The notes below the pieces were generated by a model, which saw only the letters and a list, made by a program, of their open reading frames with translations, searched no databases and was not told the DNA's origin. A stretch of DNA of 20,791 nucleotides. It comes from Xanthobacteraceae bacterium (GTDB taxonomy: Bacteria; Pseudomonadota; Alphaproteobacteria; Rhizobiales; Xanthobacteraceae). This document shows positions 9,769 through 18,078 of the stretch, one piece after another. Positions within the stretch are counted from its first letter, which is position 1; each line of letters starts with the position of its first letter. The stretch is taken from the NCBI GenBank assembly GCA_030043175.1, contig JASHYD010000123.1, positions 1 through 20,791 on the forward strand, in the 5' to 3' direction. The translations under genes were made by a program, and so were the position numbers.

Positions 9769-10611
9769 CCGTCCTCATGCCTGCGCGGCGGCGACCGAAC
9801 CCGCCGTTGGCTGGTGCGAGTCAGACTTTGCTCTGGCGAGCGGGCGGGCGGCCCGCCGCGGCTGTAATCAACACGTCAACATCAGACTGCAGTCCGTCAA
9901 CTCTCCCGAGCACGGTCCCGCAAGAACTTGACGCGGTTGAAAGGGTAATCACGGCCGCGACTGGTACGCGGAGGCGATCGACACGCATGGCCGGACCTCG
10001 ACAATCGCTTGGATCATAGCGTGGTGCGCCACGGCGATGTAGCGAAGCGGGAACGGTTGCCGCGGCGCGAGTGTGAGCCGCCAAACCGGCTCTCGCCTTT
10101 TGCCGAGCACCAAATCTGCGTGCCCGCCAATACCGGCACGGTTTGTGATCTTGCCGGAGCGGCTCTCATGCCCGCGAACCCGCTGCCGGGCGGTTGCGCC
10201 GACCCGCGCAATTCGACCGAGCCGGTCTCACAGTATATCGAGCATGCATGTATACGGTGCCACAATATCGTGACCGCTACTGGTGTGGCGAGTAAATCCG
10301 CGAAGAGGTAGCGCCTCGCATGAGGGTCCTACGTCGATGATAGGCCGCTTCGGATCGGCTCCTTGTGGCGGGACGTGCACCGCGAATCGCTCCGCGGATA
10401 GGCCTAAGGCACCCGTGCGCCCGAATCTAAGGGGTGCCCGATGGTCGGCCCTTTGCCAGGGACGGCGTGCGCCTTGCAACCATCAGGGTCGTGGCGACCG
10501 CAAGGGCCGCTCGTACATCCGGAAAGTTGGAATGGCCGTTAGATTGCGGCGCATGGCCAAATGTCATAGATTTGTAGGTAGGAAAATCGCACAAATCCGG
10601 GAGACTCGAGC
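9769..10611. other. 843-base gene-free region
   Basis: The longest gap in the window. Open frames of up to about 100 codons occur on both strands but none resembles a known family. A GC-rich palindrome at 9843-9857 (GGCGGGC, one base, GCCCGCC) lies 75 bases after the ATPase stop; without a T-run it is only a possible terminator. The right end must carry the promoter of the next gene. Confidence 0.45.
9843..9857. repeat. GC-rich inverted repeat after the ATPase gene
   Basis: A perfect seven-base inverted repeat around one G, GGCGGGC-G-GCCCGCC. It could help end transcription of the ATPase gene, but no run of T follows, and GC-rich DNA makes such palindromes by chance. Confidence 0.3.
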
Positions 10612-11559
10612 ATGGGCAAGAAACTCGTTTTGGAAACAACCGCGCCGTTCCAGGGGCTTGCCGAGCTTGTCGCCTACGACGAGGGCCTCTTCGAGAAGGA
10701 GGGGCTCACGATCGAGTGGGCGGATCGCGAGAAGGATGTCGACAAAACCGCGCAGCTGCATATTACCAGCCACAAGGGCGTGAACCCGTTCTCCAGCCAC
10801 GGCAAGCTGCTCGAGGAAGGCAAGGCCGACCTCTACAACGCCTGCGAGTGGGGCAATTACTCCCGTGTCGGCCACACCGGCGTGGGCAGCCGGCAGATTG
10901 GCCGCCGTTCGATTGTGACCTTTGCGGCCCTCGTGGTCAGAGGCGATTCGCCGGTCCAAACCCCTCAGCAACTTGCCAACCGGCAGATCGGTGTACCGTT
11001 CTTCTTCGGCACGCATTATCTGACCTTGCAGATGCTGGAGGGCTTCATTCCCCGCGATCAGATCAAACTCGGCCGCGTACCGAACGGCTCACGTTACCGC
11101 TTCAACCTGCTCATGAACGGCGAGGTCGAAGCGACGACACTGACCGAGCCTTATGTCTCGCTCGCGGAAAAGAAAGGCTGCCGCCTCCTCGTCTCGGCCT
11201 TCCATCACGGCACCGAGGTGGCGTCGGATCGGGTCGATGCGGAGACCTACGGCGCGTTCAACCGCGCGGTGCGGGAGGCGGTACGCCGCATCAACGCGAG
11301 CAAGCGCGCGTATCTGCACTACTTCATCGATTACCACAAGAACGATTCCGAGATCGCCAAGCTCACTATCGACGATCTGCGCGAGGGTCGCGTCTATGTG
11401 GTCGATCCGGCCCCGATCCCGAGCGATGAGCTGCAGCGCACCTTCGACTGGATGAAAAGCTGGGGATTCCTCGAGGACATCTCCGATGCCAAGCAACTCA
11501 TCGATATGGACGTGCAGGTGCGCGGACACGAGAAGGCCGATCACGCAGCAGTGGCTTAG
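10612..11559 (+). CDS. NMT1/NitT-TauT-type substrate-binding-like protein without signal peptide
   Basis: A 315-residue protein with the fold pattern of periplasmic binding proteins for nitrate, sulfonate or thiamine precursor (NMT1/THI5-like). It starts with a first strand and ligand loop (KKLVLETTAPFQGLAEL), then AYDEGLFEKEGL, typical of the family, and has VRGDSPVQTPQQLANRQIGVP and GEVEATTLTEPY. There is no signal peptide or lipobox: the first residues are MGKKLVLE, the mature fold. GGGAG sits eight bases before the ATG, and the upstream frame does not supply a leader. No ABC permease or ATPase is nearby. It may be a cytosolic ligand sensor, an enzyme of the THI5 type, or a component of a transporter encoded elsewhere. 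Ligand unknown. A 9-bp hairpin follows the stop. Confidence 0.85.
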   Translation: MGKKLVLETTAPFQGLAELVAYDEGLFEKEGLTIEWADREKDVDKTAQLHITSHKGVNPFSSHGKLLEEGKADLYNACEWGNYSRVGHTGVGSRQIGRRSIVTFAALVVRGDSPVQTPQQLANRQIGVPFFFGTHYLTLQMLEGFIPRDQIKLGRVPNGSRYRFNLLMNGEVEATTLTEPYVSLAEKKGCRLLVSAFHHGTEVASDRVDAETYGAFNRAVREAVRRINASKRAYLHYFIDYHKNDSEIAKLTIDDLREGRVYVVDPAPIPSDELQRTFDWMKSWGFLEDISDAKQLIDMDVQVRGHEKADHAAVA

Positions 11560-11809
11560 AGCGGATTGAATTGCGCCCATGGGTGGGCACCCTTTGCTTT
11601 GCCCACCCGGCGGCTTCGTGCGCCTTGGTAAAATGGGATTAACGGTGCCAATATTTCGAGCGCGATCGCCTTTGGTGAGCGAACGCCAGGCGAAGCCGCG
11701 ATAGATTTCATTCCGATTCCACCGGACGAGCCCGTCCCGGAAATCAACTGCCGCCGGGCTTCTACTTTCTCCGGCAAGGTCGCCCTTGTCTCGTCCCAAA
11801 AAATGCAGT
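11560..11809. other. Short convergent intergenic region
   Basis: Apart from the hairpin, these 250 bases between two convergent genes hold nothing I can name. The frame across it on the minus strand reads RVGKAKGAHPWAQF, a typical translation of the repeat and not a gene. Confidence 0.5.
11581..11608. repeat. GGGTGGGCA hairpin, Bradyrhizobium-type intergenic palindrome
   Basis: GGGTGGGCA at 11581-11589 pairs perfectly with TGCCCACCC at 11600-11608 around a ten-base loop, 21 bases after the upstream stop codon. Hairpins of the GGTGGGC...GCCCACC type are, to my recollection, very frequent between genes in Bradyrhizobium. It may end transcription, although no T-run follows. Confidence 0.55.
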
Positions 11810-14800
11810 TCAGCGAATGCCGTAGCTGGCAAATTCCTCGGCGATATTGGCCTGGATCGATTTTGCCTTGGCAATATCGAGATTGCCGCCGGCGACATTG
11901 TCGGCCTTGATCTTGGCCAGGCCGCGGCCATAGAGCGAGTTCGCCCGTTTGGGATCGATCCGCAGCGCGGCGTCATAGTCGGCAACGGCCTTGGCCGGCT
12001 GCCCGGATTTCAGGTTGACCATCGCGCGGCTATCGAACGCGTCCGCATAGCTCGGGTGAAGCTGCAGGGCCGCGTTGCAATCGCTGAGCGCGGATTGAAG
12101 ATCACCAATTATGGCGCGCGCCCAGCAGCGATTGTTGAAGGCCTCGGCATCGAGCGGTCGCAGTCTGATTACATCGTCGAAGTCCTTGATTGCCGAGCTG
12201 TAATGGCCGTGAAGCGCCAGCAAACGCCCGCGTCTGTCGACGGCTGCAATGTCGCTGGGATTAGCCGAGATTGCGCGATCAAGCTCGGCGATGGCCGGAT
12301 CTGCCAGCGGTTCCGCACGGGCAAGATTTGTCTCGCCCGGCAGTCGGATAGGCGCAGTGCCGCGCGCAGCGGGCGCAGGAGGCGGCGGTAACGCAGGCTG
12401 GGTTGCTGAAAACGCATCATCACCCGCCGGCCTCGCGTCTGCGGGCGGATTTCCCGGCGCTTTGGGCTCCACGGCTGCAATCCGACCGGATTCCGGCTTC
12501 GTCAAATTCGCCGAGGCCGCGGCTTTCGCCTCATTCGCCGGGACTGCGGGCTGCGTGGCTAAAGGCGAAGTCGATTCCGCCGGACGCGCGGCAAGGGGGG
12601 CCGAAATCGCCGCAAGGCGCTTTGCATTCTCCTCGGCGGCGCGGGTCGACAGCCAGTCGACGAGCGCGGCGATGTCCAGCGTGCGCCGTGGCGAATCAAT
12701 CGGCCCTTGGAGGCTGAGCGCGATTTGTGGCCGGTGGATATCCCCGCTGCCGATGCCGGCAGCCCCGAGCAGAGTGAGCGTCGCGTTAAGTGTGTCGTTG
12801 ACCAGATCGTAACGCGCCGAAACTGTCAAATCGGCCCCCTGAGCGCGCAGCATCAAAGCGGTGAGGCTCGCCTTGCCCGCCGCTGCCGTGATCGCGCCGT
12901 CGCCCTCAACGGAAAGCGTTCCTGCCGCGAGCGCCGCCTCAATGCTCTGCCTGACCCGCGTCACCTCGATTGGCAAGCCTTGGTCAACGCTGCGGATGAC
13001 CGCATCGAATGCAGAAGGATCGAGCCGCGCAAACTTGCCGTCTTCGATACTAAAGAAGCCCTTGCCCTGCAGGGATCCGATGACGGCGACTGGGCTTCGC
13101 CCGCGGCCCTCGACCTCAGCATCGAGATTCAACCTGCCGGCCACCGGCCGGCTATCAGCGCGCAACAGCGCACTCATGTCAGCCTTCGTCAGCCTGATAC
13201 GACTGCGCACGCGCAGCTCATCTCCATCACGTTCGAACGCTAGCCGTCCGGAAACCTGGCCGCCCGCTATGTCGGCCCCGAAAGCATCCAAGGCGATCTC
13301 CGAGGGAGTAAAACTCAGCACACCATGGAGATTCTCGGCAACCAGGTGGGGCGGCAACGTGGCCCGCATCGATGTTATCGCGATTCGTCCCCTAACCTGA
13401 CCGAAAACCCCGTCGGCAAATGGATCAGCCGGCCATGGCACCCCGTCGCTGGCGCGCTTCGCCCGCATGCCGACTGCCGCGGCGATCGCGGCGGGAACGT
13501 CCACGACGCCAAGCTTTATGTCGCCGTCGAGGCTCATGGTTGGCGACAGACCGATAATGAGGCGGCCTCCGATGTCGCTCCCGGCGACCTTGCCAGTTAT
13601 TTGATCGAGCGCGACGGCACCGTCGGCATAGTTCAGGCGGGCGGTCGAATTGGTCGGCAGTGAGCCGGCAGGGACCCGCACATTCGCCTGCGCAATAGAA
13701 ACGCGGAGACTGGCGGTTGGCGTCTGGCTTGGCGCCGCCTGGACTGACCCGTTGAGCGACACACTCAGGCCACCCGCCATTGCCTGCGCTGCGACAGTCA
13801 TGCCATCGCCGAGGCGTCCTGAAGCCTTGAAGTCGAGCCGCCCGGCGCGCTCATCGACGCTCACCAGTCGATCCAGTCCGACTGCCTCGACCAAGGCGCG
13901 GCCGTCGCCGGCCTCGATATGGCCGGCCACAACGACCTTGCCCGCTGCGGGCTGCACCAACGTGGCGAGCAACGAGCCACTGGCCGGTGCTTCGGCGACG
14001 CCCTGCAGGTCAAACGCAAACGCGTCCGCGTTGCCGCCGATCTTGAAACTCAAGCCGGCAGGGATCCCCGCCTCGCTGGCAGCCAGAGCGTCGTTGGCAA
14101 GCGAGCCCCGCAGCCGGGCAGGGAGCAAGCGGGACGGCGTGCGGCGGAGTGCGGCGGCGGCCGGAGCATTAAACGTCTCCACCAGTGCGGCCACGCCGTC
14201 CGGTGCGCGCACATCGAGATCAAGCGTGATCGCGCCGCGCGGCGCTAGCGTACGCAGGTCGATCGCGCCGGTCGCCGCGATGCGCGCCCCGCCGAAATCG
14301 TCGACGGCCAGCCGTTCGACGGTTAGCGACTGCTCGTCGAACTGCAAACGCATGTCCGCACCCTTGGCCTCGATGCCGGCGACGCGCGCGCGCGCAACAT
14401 TGAGGGAGAGCAATCCTTCATGCGGGAACGCAAGGGTGGTGTTGCCGGTGATGTGCTGGATGAGCGCATAGGCACGGTTAAGGTCAATCTCGGACGCGCT
14501 AAGGATGGCCGATATCCGCCCGGAGTGGTCTGCGGTCGGCGCGAGATAGGCAAAATTGCCCTCCAGCGCGTCGCGGTCGAGCATCGCCTTAAAGCGATCG
14601 AATACGACGCCTCCCGGGTTCAGACGCATATCACCCTCGGCGCGGAACGGTCCGGCGAATGCGTCCCCGTCGCTGCCGGCCGTCAGCCACGACACGAGCG
14701 CGCGCGAGTCTCTCGTTTCGATACTGCCCCGGCCGCCAAACGAAGCGCTGCTCGCAGCGAGGTCGAGATGACCGCGCAAGTTGAGCTGCGTCCCGCCCGG

Positions 14801-15973
14801 CGCGCGTAATTCGAGCGAATCCAGATCCCATGCACTTCCCTCGCCGCGCAGATTGGCGCGCACGTATTGCAGCGGCGCTTCGGCAAGAGTCACCGCCTCC
14901 GCGCTGAGGCTAAGAGTCATGCGGAGCGACGGCAGCACGGCTAAACCGAAATTGTCAGCCAGGGCGCGCAGTGCGACCAGCGGCTGGCGCCGCACGGTCG
15001 CCGGCAGGTCGAGCACGCGATCGAGATCGATCCTGGTCACCGCGAGCGTGGCATCCAGTTCGGGCTGCGCCCGAAAGGTCAGGTTGGCGTGGCCGCGGAG
15101 TTGGACGGCCCGGTCCTCCGACCCGTATTGGAGAGCGATCCCCTCGAGCATCGCCGCCAACCAATCGCCCCGTATTTTCGCGCTGACGCGCCATGGCTCG
15201 TTGAAGCTTTGCGCGGAGCGTCCAGCGGCGTGCGACCACTGCAGGGTGCCCGCGAAATGCGGAATGCCATTCTCGATCCAGATCGAACTGTCCACGTCGC
15301 CGATGCGGGCGTGATCGACGGTGTCGACGAGGAGCCGCACTTTGACGGCGCCGTCCGCGGTTGGACGATCCGCCGCAAGGCGAAAGAGGTAGATATCACC
15401 ATCGACTGCGACAGTGCCTTCGCCCTTGCCGGGACCGAGGAGGGAACGTGCGTCGCCACTGAATCCCAATCTGTCGAGCAGGAAGGAACGGCCCGATCCG
15501 CTGGCCAGAACGATCCGCCCCTTGTCGATGCTAAGATGGGCAATCGATACCGCCTCCGGATCGAAGGCGAAGACGCCCTCCCTACCCTCCCCTGCCTGCG
15601 GGGAAGAGGCAAGGGGTTGCTCAGAGCCGCCAAGTCGAACCGAGATCTCGGGCGCGTCGAGGGCTACGTCAGAGGCCACAAACTGGCCGCGCATGAGCGC
15701 CCCCAACGCGAGTTCGATTCGCAGCGCCTCGGCCCGAATTCTGGCTGAATCCTCGGGGCGGCCCAGCGCGATCTCGCGCAATGTCAACGTCGGCGTCGGC
15801 AGGAGGCGCACATCGATCGGGCCGCCGATTCGTACATTCAATCGGGTGAGACGAAAAATCTCGGTCTCGACGGTGTTGCGATAGCGTCCCCAATCGACGA
15901 ACAGGGGGCCGACCAACGCCGTCACCAGCACCAGGATCAGTGCAATCGCGGCCCCGAGCAACGCCCTCTGCAT
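11810..15973 (-). CDS. AsmA-family envelope protein fused to C-terminal TPR domain
   Basis: A 1387-residue protein. Residues about 4-26 form one membrane anchor (LLGAAIALILVLVTALVG) followed by VDWGRYRNTVETEIFRLT, the AsmA-family start. The body, to about residue 1115, is the long repetitive beta-rich AsmA/bridge-type region, ending with the AsmA C-terminal pattern (FDAVIRSVDQGLPIEVTRVR; QGADLTVSARYDL; IALSLQGPIDSP). A 110-residue Ala/Pro-rich linker follows (about 1117-1226), then four tetratricopeptide-like units (about 1227-1387: ELDRAISANPSD, DFDDVIRLRPLD, DCNAALQLHPSY, DYDAALRIDPKR). AsmA-like proteins span the periplasm and are implicated in lipid transport and outer-membrane assembly; the added TPR domain suggests a partner-binding role in the periplasm. 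Start chosen from GGAGGT six bases before this ATG. About residues 117-133 look like an inserted palindromic repeat. Confidence 0.9.
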   Translation of the reverse strand: MQRALLGAAIALILVLVTALVGPLFVDWGRYRNTVETEIFRLTRLNVRIGGPIDVRLLPTPTLTLREIALGRPEDSARIRAEALRIELALGALMRGQFVASDVALDAPEISVRLGGSEQPLASSPQAGEGREGVFAFDPEAVSIAHLSIDKGRIVLASGSGRSFLLDRLGFSGDARSLLGPGKGEGTVAVDGDIYLFRLAADRPTADGAVKVRLLVDTVDHARIGDVDSSIWIENGIPHFAGTLQWSHAAGRSAQSFNEPWRVSAKIRGDWLAAMLEGIALQYGSEDRAVQLRGHANLTFRAQPELDATLAVTRIDLDRVLDLPATVRRQPLVALRALADNFGLAVLPSLRMTLSLSAEAVTLAEAPLQYVRANLRGEGSAWDLDSLELRAPGGTQLNLRGHLDLAASSASFGGRGSIETRDSRALVSWLTAGSDGDAFAGPFRAEGDMRLNPGGVVFDRFKAMLDRDALEGNFAYLAPTADHSGRISAILSASEIDLNRAYALIQHITGNTTLAFPHEGLLSLNVARARVAGIEAKGADMRLQFDEQSLTVERLAVDDFGGARIAATGAIDLRTLAPRGAITLDLDVRAPDGVAALVETFNAPAAAALRRTPSRLLPARLRGSLANDALAASEAGIPAGLSFKIGGNADAFAFDLQGVAEAPASGSLLATLVQPAAGKVVVAGHIEAGDGRALVEAVGLDRLVSVDERAGRLDFKASGRLGDGMTVAAQAMAGGLSVSLNGSVQAAPSQTPTASLRVSIAQANVRVPAGSLPTNSTARLNYADGAVALDQITGKVAGSDIGGRLIIGLSPTMSLDGDIKLGVVDVPAAIAAAVGMRAKRASDGVPWPADPFADGVFGQVRGRIAITSMRATLPPHLVAENLHGVLSFTPSEIALDAFGADIAGGQVSGRLAFERDGDELRVRSRIRLTKADMSALLRADSRPVAGRLNLDAEVEGRGRSPVAVIGSLQGKGFFSIEDGKFARLDPSAFDAVIRSVDQGLPIEVTRVRQSIEAALAAGTLSVEGDGAITAAAGKASLTALMLRAQGADLTVSARYDLVNDTLNATLTLLGAAGIGSGDIHRPQIALSLQGPIDSPRRTLDIAALVDWLSTRAAEENAKRLAAISAPLAARPAESTSPLATQPAVPANEAKAAASANLTKPESGRIAAVEPKAPGNPPADARPAGDDAFSATQPALPPPPAPAARGTAPIRLPGETNLARAEPLADPAIAELDRAISANPSDIAAVDRRGRLLALHGHYSSAIKDFDDVIRLRPLDAEAFNNRCWARAIIGDLQSALSDCNAALQLHPSYADAFDSRAMVNLKSGQPAKAVADYDAALRIDPKRANSLYGRGLAKIKADNVAGGNLDIAKAKSIQANIAEEFASYGIR
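15575..15620 (-). repeat. GC-rich palindromic repeat inside the AsmA reading frame
   Basis: CCTCCCC (15586-15592), a seven-base loop, then GGGGAAGAGG (15600-15609) form an imperfect hairpin inside the gene. On the coding strand it translates as PLASSPQAGEGREG, the usual translation of the short GC-rich palindromes found between genes. It keeps the frame open, so it looks like an in-frame insertion of about 45 bases. Confidence 0.5.
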
Positions 15974-15979
15974 TGCGCT

Positions 15980-15985
15980 ACCTCC
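15980..15985 (-). promoter_or_regulatory. Strong ribosome binding site of the AsmA-TPR gene
   Basis: GGAGGT on the minus strand, six bases before the ATG at 15973. It rules out the ATG nine codons upstream as the likely start, because the site would then lie inside the coding region. Confidence 0.75.
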
Positions 15986-16109
15986 GATCGACCCGAGCAC
16001 GGCGGAAGGTGAAAATCTCGAGCGTCATAATCAAGCACAAATTGCCAATCGTGTCTGCGGCGGAGACGCCGGAATGGCACCTTGACGCAAGATCGTGGGT
16101 GCGGTGTCG

Positions 16110-16260
16110 CTTCAAGGGAGGGGCCTCGGGCAAAGCCGTAAGGGCTGAACCCTAGGAGTTCGGCGCGCGACTAAGGGAGCGTCGGCTGCACGGTGGCCGC
16201 GCCACCCCGGCGGTAGGATCGTGATAAAGCCTAAGGGTGGCTTTCGGTCGGGTTGACGAG
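16110..16260. ncRNA. Candidate structured RNA: hairpins with repeated TAAGG/TAGGA loops
   Basis: Four small hairpins follow one another: AGCC-GTAAG-GGCT (16134-16146), GAAC-CCTAGGA-GTTC (16147-16161), CGAC-TAAGGGAGC-GTCG (16168-16184) and AAAGCC-TAAGGGT-GGCTTT (16226-16244). Each loop holds TAAG or TAGGA, and another TAGGA is at 16214-16218. Read on the minus strand the loops become CCCTTA and TCCTA, which resemble the anti-Shine-Dalgarno loops of some alphaproteobacterial small RNAs; read on the plus strand they resemble Shine-Dalgarno cores. Three stems are only four pairs long, so chance is possible. I could not match it to a named RNA family, and strand is undecided. Confidence 0.3.
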
Positions 16261-16271
16261 CACGCAGCGGG

Positions 16272-16326
16272 CCTTTCCCTGCTTCGCCTCCCACCCCCGT
16301 CCGCAGGGAAGGATCGGGTGGGGGAG
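16272..16326. repeat. GC-rich interleaved inverted repeat
   Basis: CTTTCCCTGC near 16272-16281 is complementary to GCAGGGAAGG at 16303-16312, and CCTCCCACCC near 16287-16296 to GGGTGGGGGAGG at 16316-16327. The two arms interleave, so two alternative hairpins are possible. It resembles the short GC-rich repeats of Bradyrhizobium intergenic DNA and the copy inside the AsmA gene. Confidence 0.45.
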
Positions 16327-16505
16327 GAGAATAATCAGGCGGCCGGGACGAGCCCAGCCATGATCGAAAGAAAGAGCGCGGGTATGCTAGCGTGACCTAA
16401 ATTCGGTGTGGGGCAGATCAATCGGCATGGCCGTTCGCACCGCTCGCAAACGGCATTTCGATCCGCGGCCATGCCGGAAATGCCGAGGATGGACGGAGAG
16501 ACGCC

Positions 16506-17135
16506 ATGACGCAAGCGCTTAAGATGTCCAAGCGCCCCGCTATTCTGGCGGCGGCTATGTTACCTATGTTCTTCACCGGGTATGGCCCCGCCTTCGCCGC
16601 GGAGCCGCTCACAGAGGAGCAGATCATCAACGCCCTGACGCCTGCAAAGACCCGCAGCCTCACCTTGACGCCCGCCGAGAACGCCGCGGCGCAGGAGACG
16701 CAGCTCCCCGATTCTATGAGAAATCGGCCTGCTCATTCGCTTACGCCCGACGAGCGCGAGCAAATCGCCGCCCTTGCCGCGGCCCGGCCGAGCATCGACA
16801 TCACGATTAACTTCGACTTCCGGTCTGCCAAGATCAGCCGGGCCGCCGCGACCGCGGTCGATACGCTCGGCAAAGCGCTTTCAAATCCCGACTTGAAGGG
16901 ATCGACGTTCGTTCTCGCCGGGCATACCGACGGCAAGGGTAGCTTACCCTACAACCAGGAGCTCTCGGAGAAACGCGTGGACACGGTCAGGCACTACCTC
17001 GTCACTCATTTCAAGCTGCCGCCGGCAAGCCTCGTGGCCGTTGGTTATGGGAAGACCAAACTCAAGAACGAAGGTGATCCGTTCGGTCCGGAAAACCGCC
17101 GCGTGCAGGTCGTCAATATGTCGGACAACAACTGA
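16506..17135 (+). CDS. OmpA-domain (peptidoglycan-binding) envelope protein
   Basis: A 209-residue exported protein. A signal peptide covers about residues 1-31 (core ILAAAMLPMFF, ending AFA-AEP). Residues 32-95 are a linker of low complexity with TPAE and TPDE repeats. The OmpA C-terminal domain occupies about 97-205: INFDFRSAKIS, LAGHTDGKG, YNQELSEKRVDTVRHYL, VGYGKT, and ENRRVQVV. Asp142 and Arg157 match, including the 15-residue spacing, the pair that grips diaminopimelate in peptidoglycan. There is no beta-barrel and no lipobox, so it is probably a periplasmic protein bound to the wall. GGAGAG stands just before the ATG; Met7 is an alternative start. It is divergent from the AsmA-TPR gene, so the two could respond to the same envelope signals. 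Confidence 0.9.
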   Translation: MTQALKMSKRPAILAAAMLPMFFTGYGPAFAAEPLTEEQIINALTPAKTRSLTLTPAENAAAQETQLPDSMRNRPAHSLTPDEREQIAALAAARPSIDITINFDFRSAKISRAAATAVDTLGKALSNPDLKGSTFVLAGHTDGKGSLPYNQELSEKRVDTVRHYLVTHFKLPPASLVAVGYGKTKLKNEGDPFGPENRRVQVVNMSDNN

Positions 17136-17756
17136 ACGTGCCGGCCTTGAAATCATGGGACAAAGAGTGAGCCTTTGAACTCACGCTTGCCAAAAGGTCA
17201 AAGCAATACGGATTCCGACGACCGATACGCAGATGGAAGCGATGTCGGAATTCGTGGCCCTACCAACGCGATATCCGCAAGAACAGCACGAAGATCGAGA
17301 GATACGGCTCGGTCCAACCGCCGATCGAATCTTCATCATCTAACTGTTCATACCTTTCTGGCTCTCCAACTGATCCTTCAACTCGATTGCGGCAGTGTAG
17401 GCTCGACAGCTCGTCGAACGGATTGGCAGAGCCCGTAAGGACTCCCGCCGTCGCACGAAGGCTTCGCGAGCGTTCTGCGAAAGTTTTGACAAATCCCCGT
17501 CCTGAGCTGGGGCCGCGATCCCGGCCGCGGCGAATTGCTGCCGGCGTCTCAGGTGCTTCCAGGTATTCGTCTTCGCCGACTTCAGAACCGCGCTCGACTG
17601 CTGACGCCCGCAACGCCACCGACAATCAAATCAGCGAGGTCGGCGAGGGATAGGCGTGGGGTGACCTTCAAAGGTCGGCAGTTACCTTACCGGCACGAGT
17701 GATCATCTGCGCCTTGCACTCCGCTTTGAGCATTGCCTCCTGGCACCTGCCGCTCC
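17136..17756. other. 621-base gene-free region
   Basis: No gene is supported. A minus-strand frame at 17260-17625 (121 codons) is the longest. Its end (LDDEDSIGGWTEPYLSIFVLFL) looks somewhat protein-like, but it has no known family, and the rest reads as random translation. It could be a decayed gene. No hairpin or repeat stands out. Confidence 0.4.
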
Positions 17757-17978
17757 CTACCCTCCGCGGGCGCGCTGCAGAAGGTAAAACACCGCTTCGA
17801 CAACGATGATCGCAAAGAGGCACACGCCCAACACGGCAATCATGGTAAAGGAAGCATTTGAAAAGGAGCGAAACGGCTCGATCCCGCCGGTCCGCAGCCC
17901 GTACAGCAAAAGTCCGATCAGCACGGCAACGGCTATCGTCTTCTGAAGTCTGGTCAACAGAGTTGCTTCGTTTTCCAT
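17757..17978 (-). CDS. Small two-helix membrane protein, unknown function
   Basis: A 73-residue protein with two membrane segments: about residues 14-28 (IAVAVLIGLLLYGL) and 43-66 (FTMIAVLGVCLFAIIVVEAVF), joined by a short loop with GGIEPFRSFSNAS. The N-terminus is acidic then basic (MENEATLLTRLQK) and the end is positively charged (LQRARGG), which suggests both ends face the cytosol. A ribosome binding site, GAGGGGA, lies just upstream of the ATG. I do not recognise a family. It stands alone next to decayed genes, and the clean hydrophobic pattern is the main argument that it is real. Confidence 0.6.
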   Translation of the reverse strand: MENEATLLTRLQKTIAVAVLIGLLLYGLRTGGIEPFRSFSNASFTMIAVLGVCLFAIIVVEAVFYLLQRARGG

Positions 17979-18078
17979 TGTCCCCTCAATTACTTACTAT
18001 TTCTTTTCGATTCCGTGTCTGAGCTGTGTCCGAGATCGCGGCAAGGGCCGACACGGTAACCTACGCTGGGGGATCCTC

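Larger units (their letters stand above)
15974..16505. other. 532-base divergent region between AsmA-TPR and OmpA-like genes
   Basis: This gap holds the promoters of both envelope genes. Its centre and right part contain the hairpin series described separately and a GC-rich inverted repeat at 16272-16326. No protein-coding gene is supported. Confidence 0.5.

Noticed and set aside
10249..10263. CIRCH, a c-type heme motif, in a 100-codon plus-strand frame
   Set aside because: The frame has no signal peptide, no cytochrome context and no good ribosome binding site; a five-residue motif arises easily by chance.
11556..11777. 73-codon minus-strand frame after the binding-protein gene
   Set aside because: It reads through the palindromic repeat (RVGKAKGAHP) and has no family or start signal.
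16074..16090. TGGCAC resembling a sigma-54 -24 box
   Set aside because: No TTGC element stands at the required distance.
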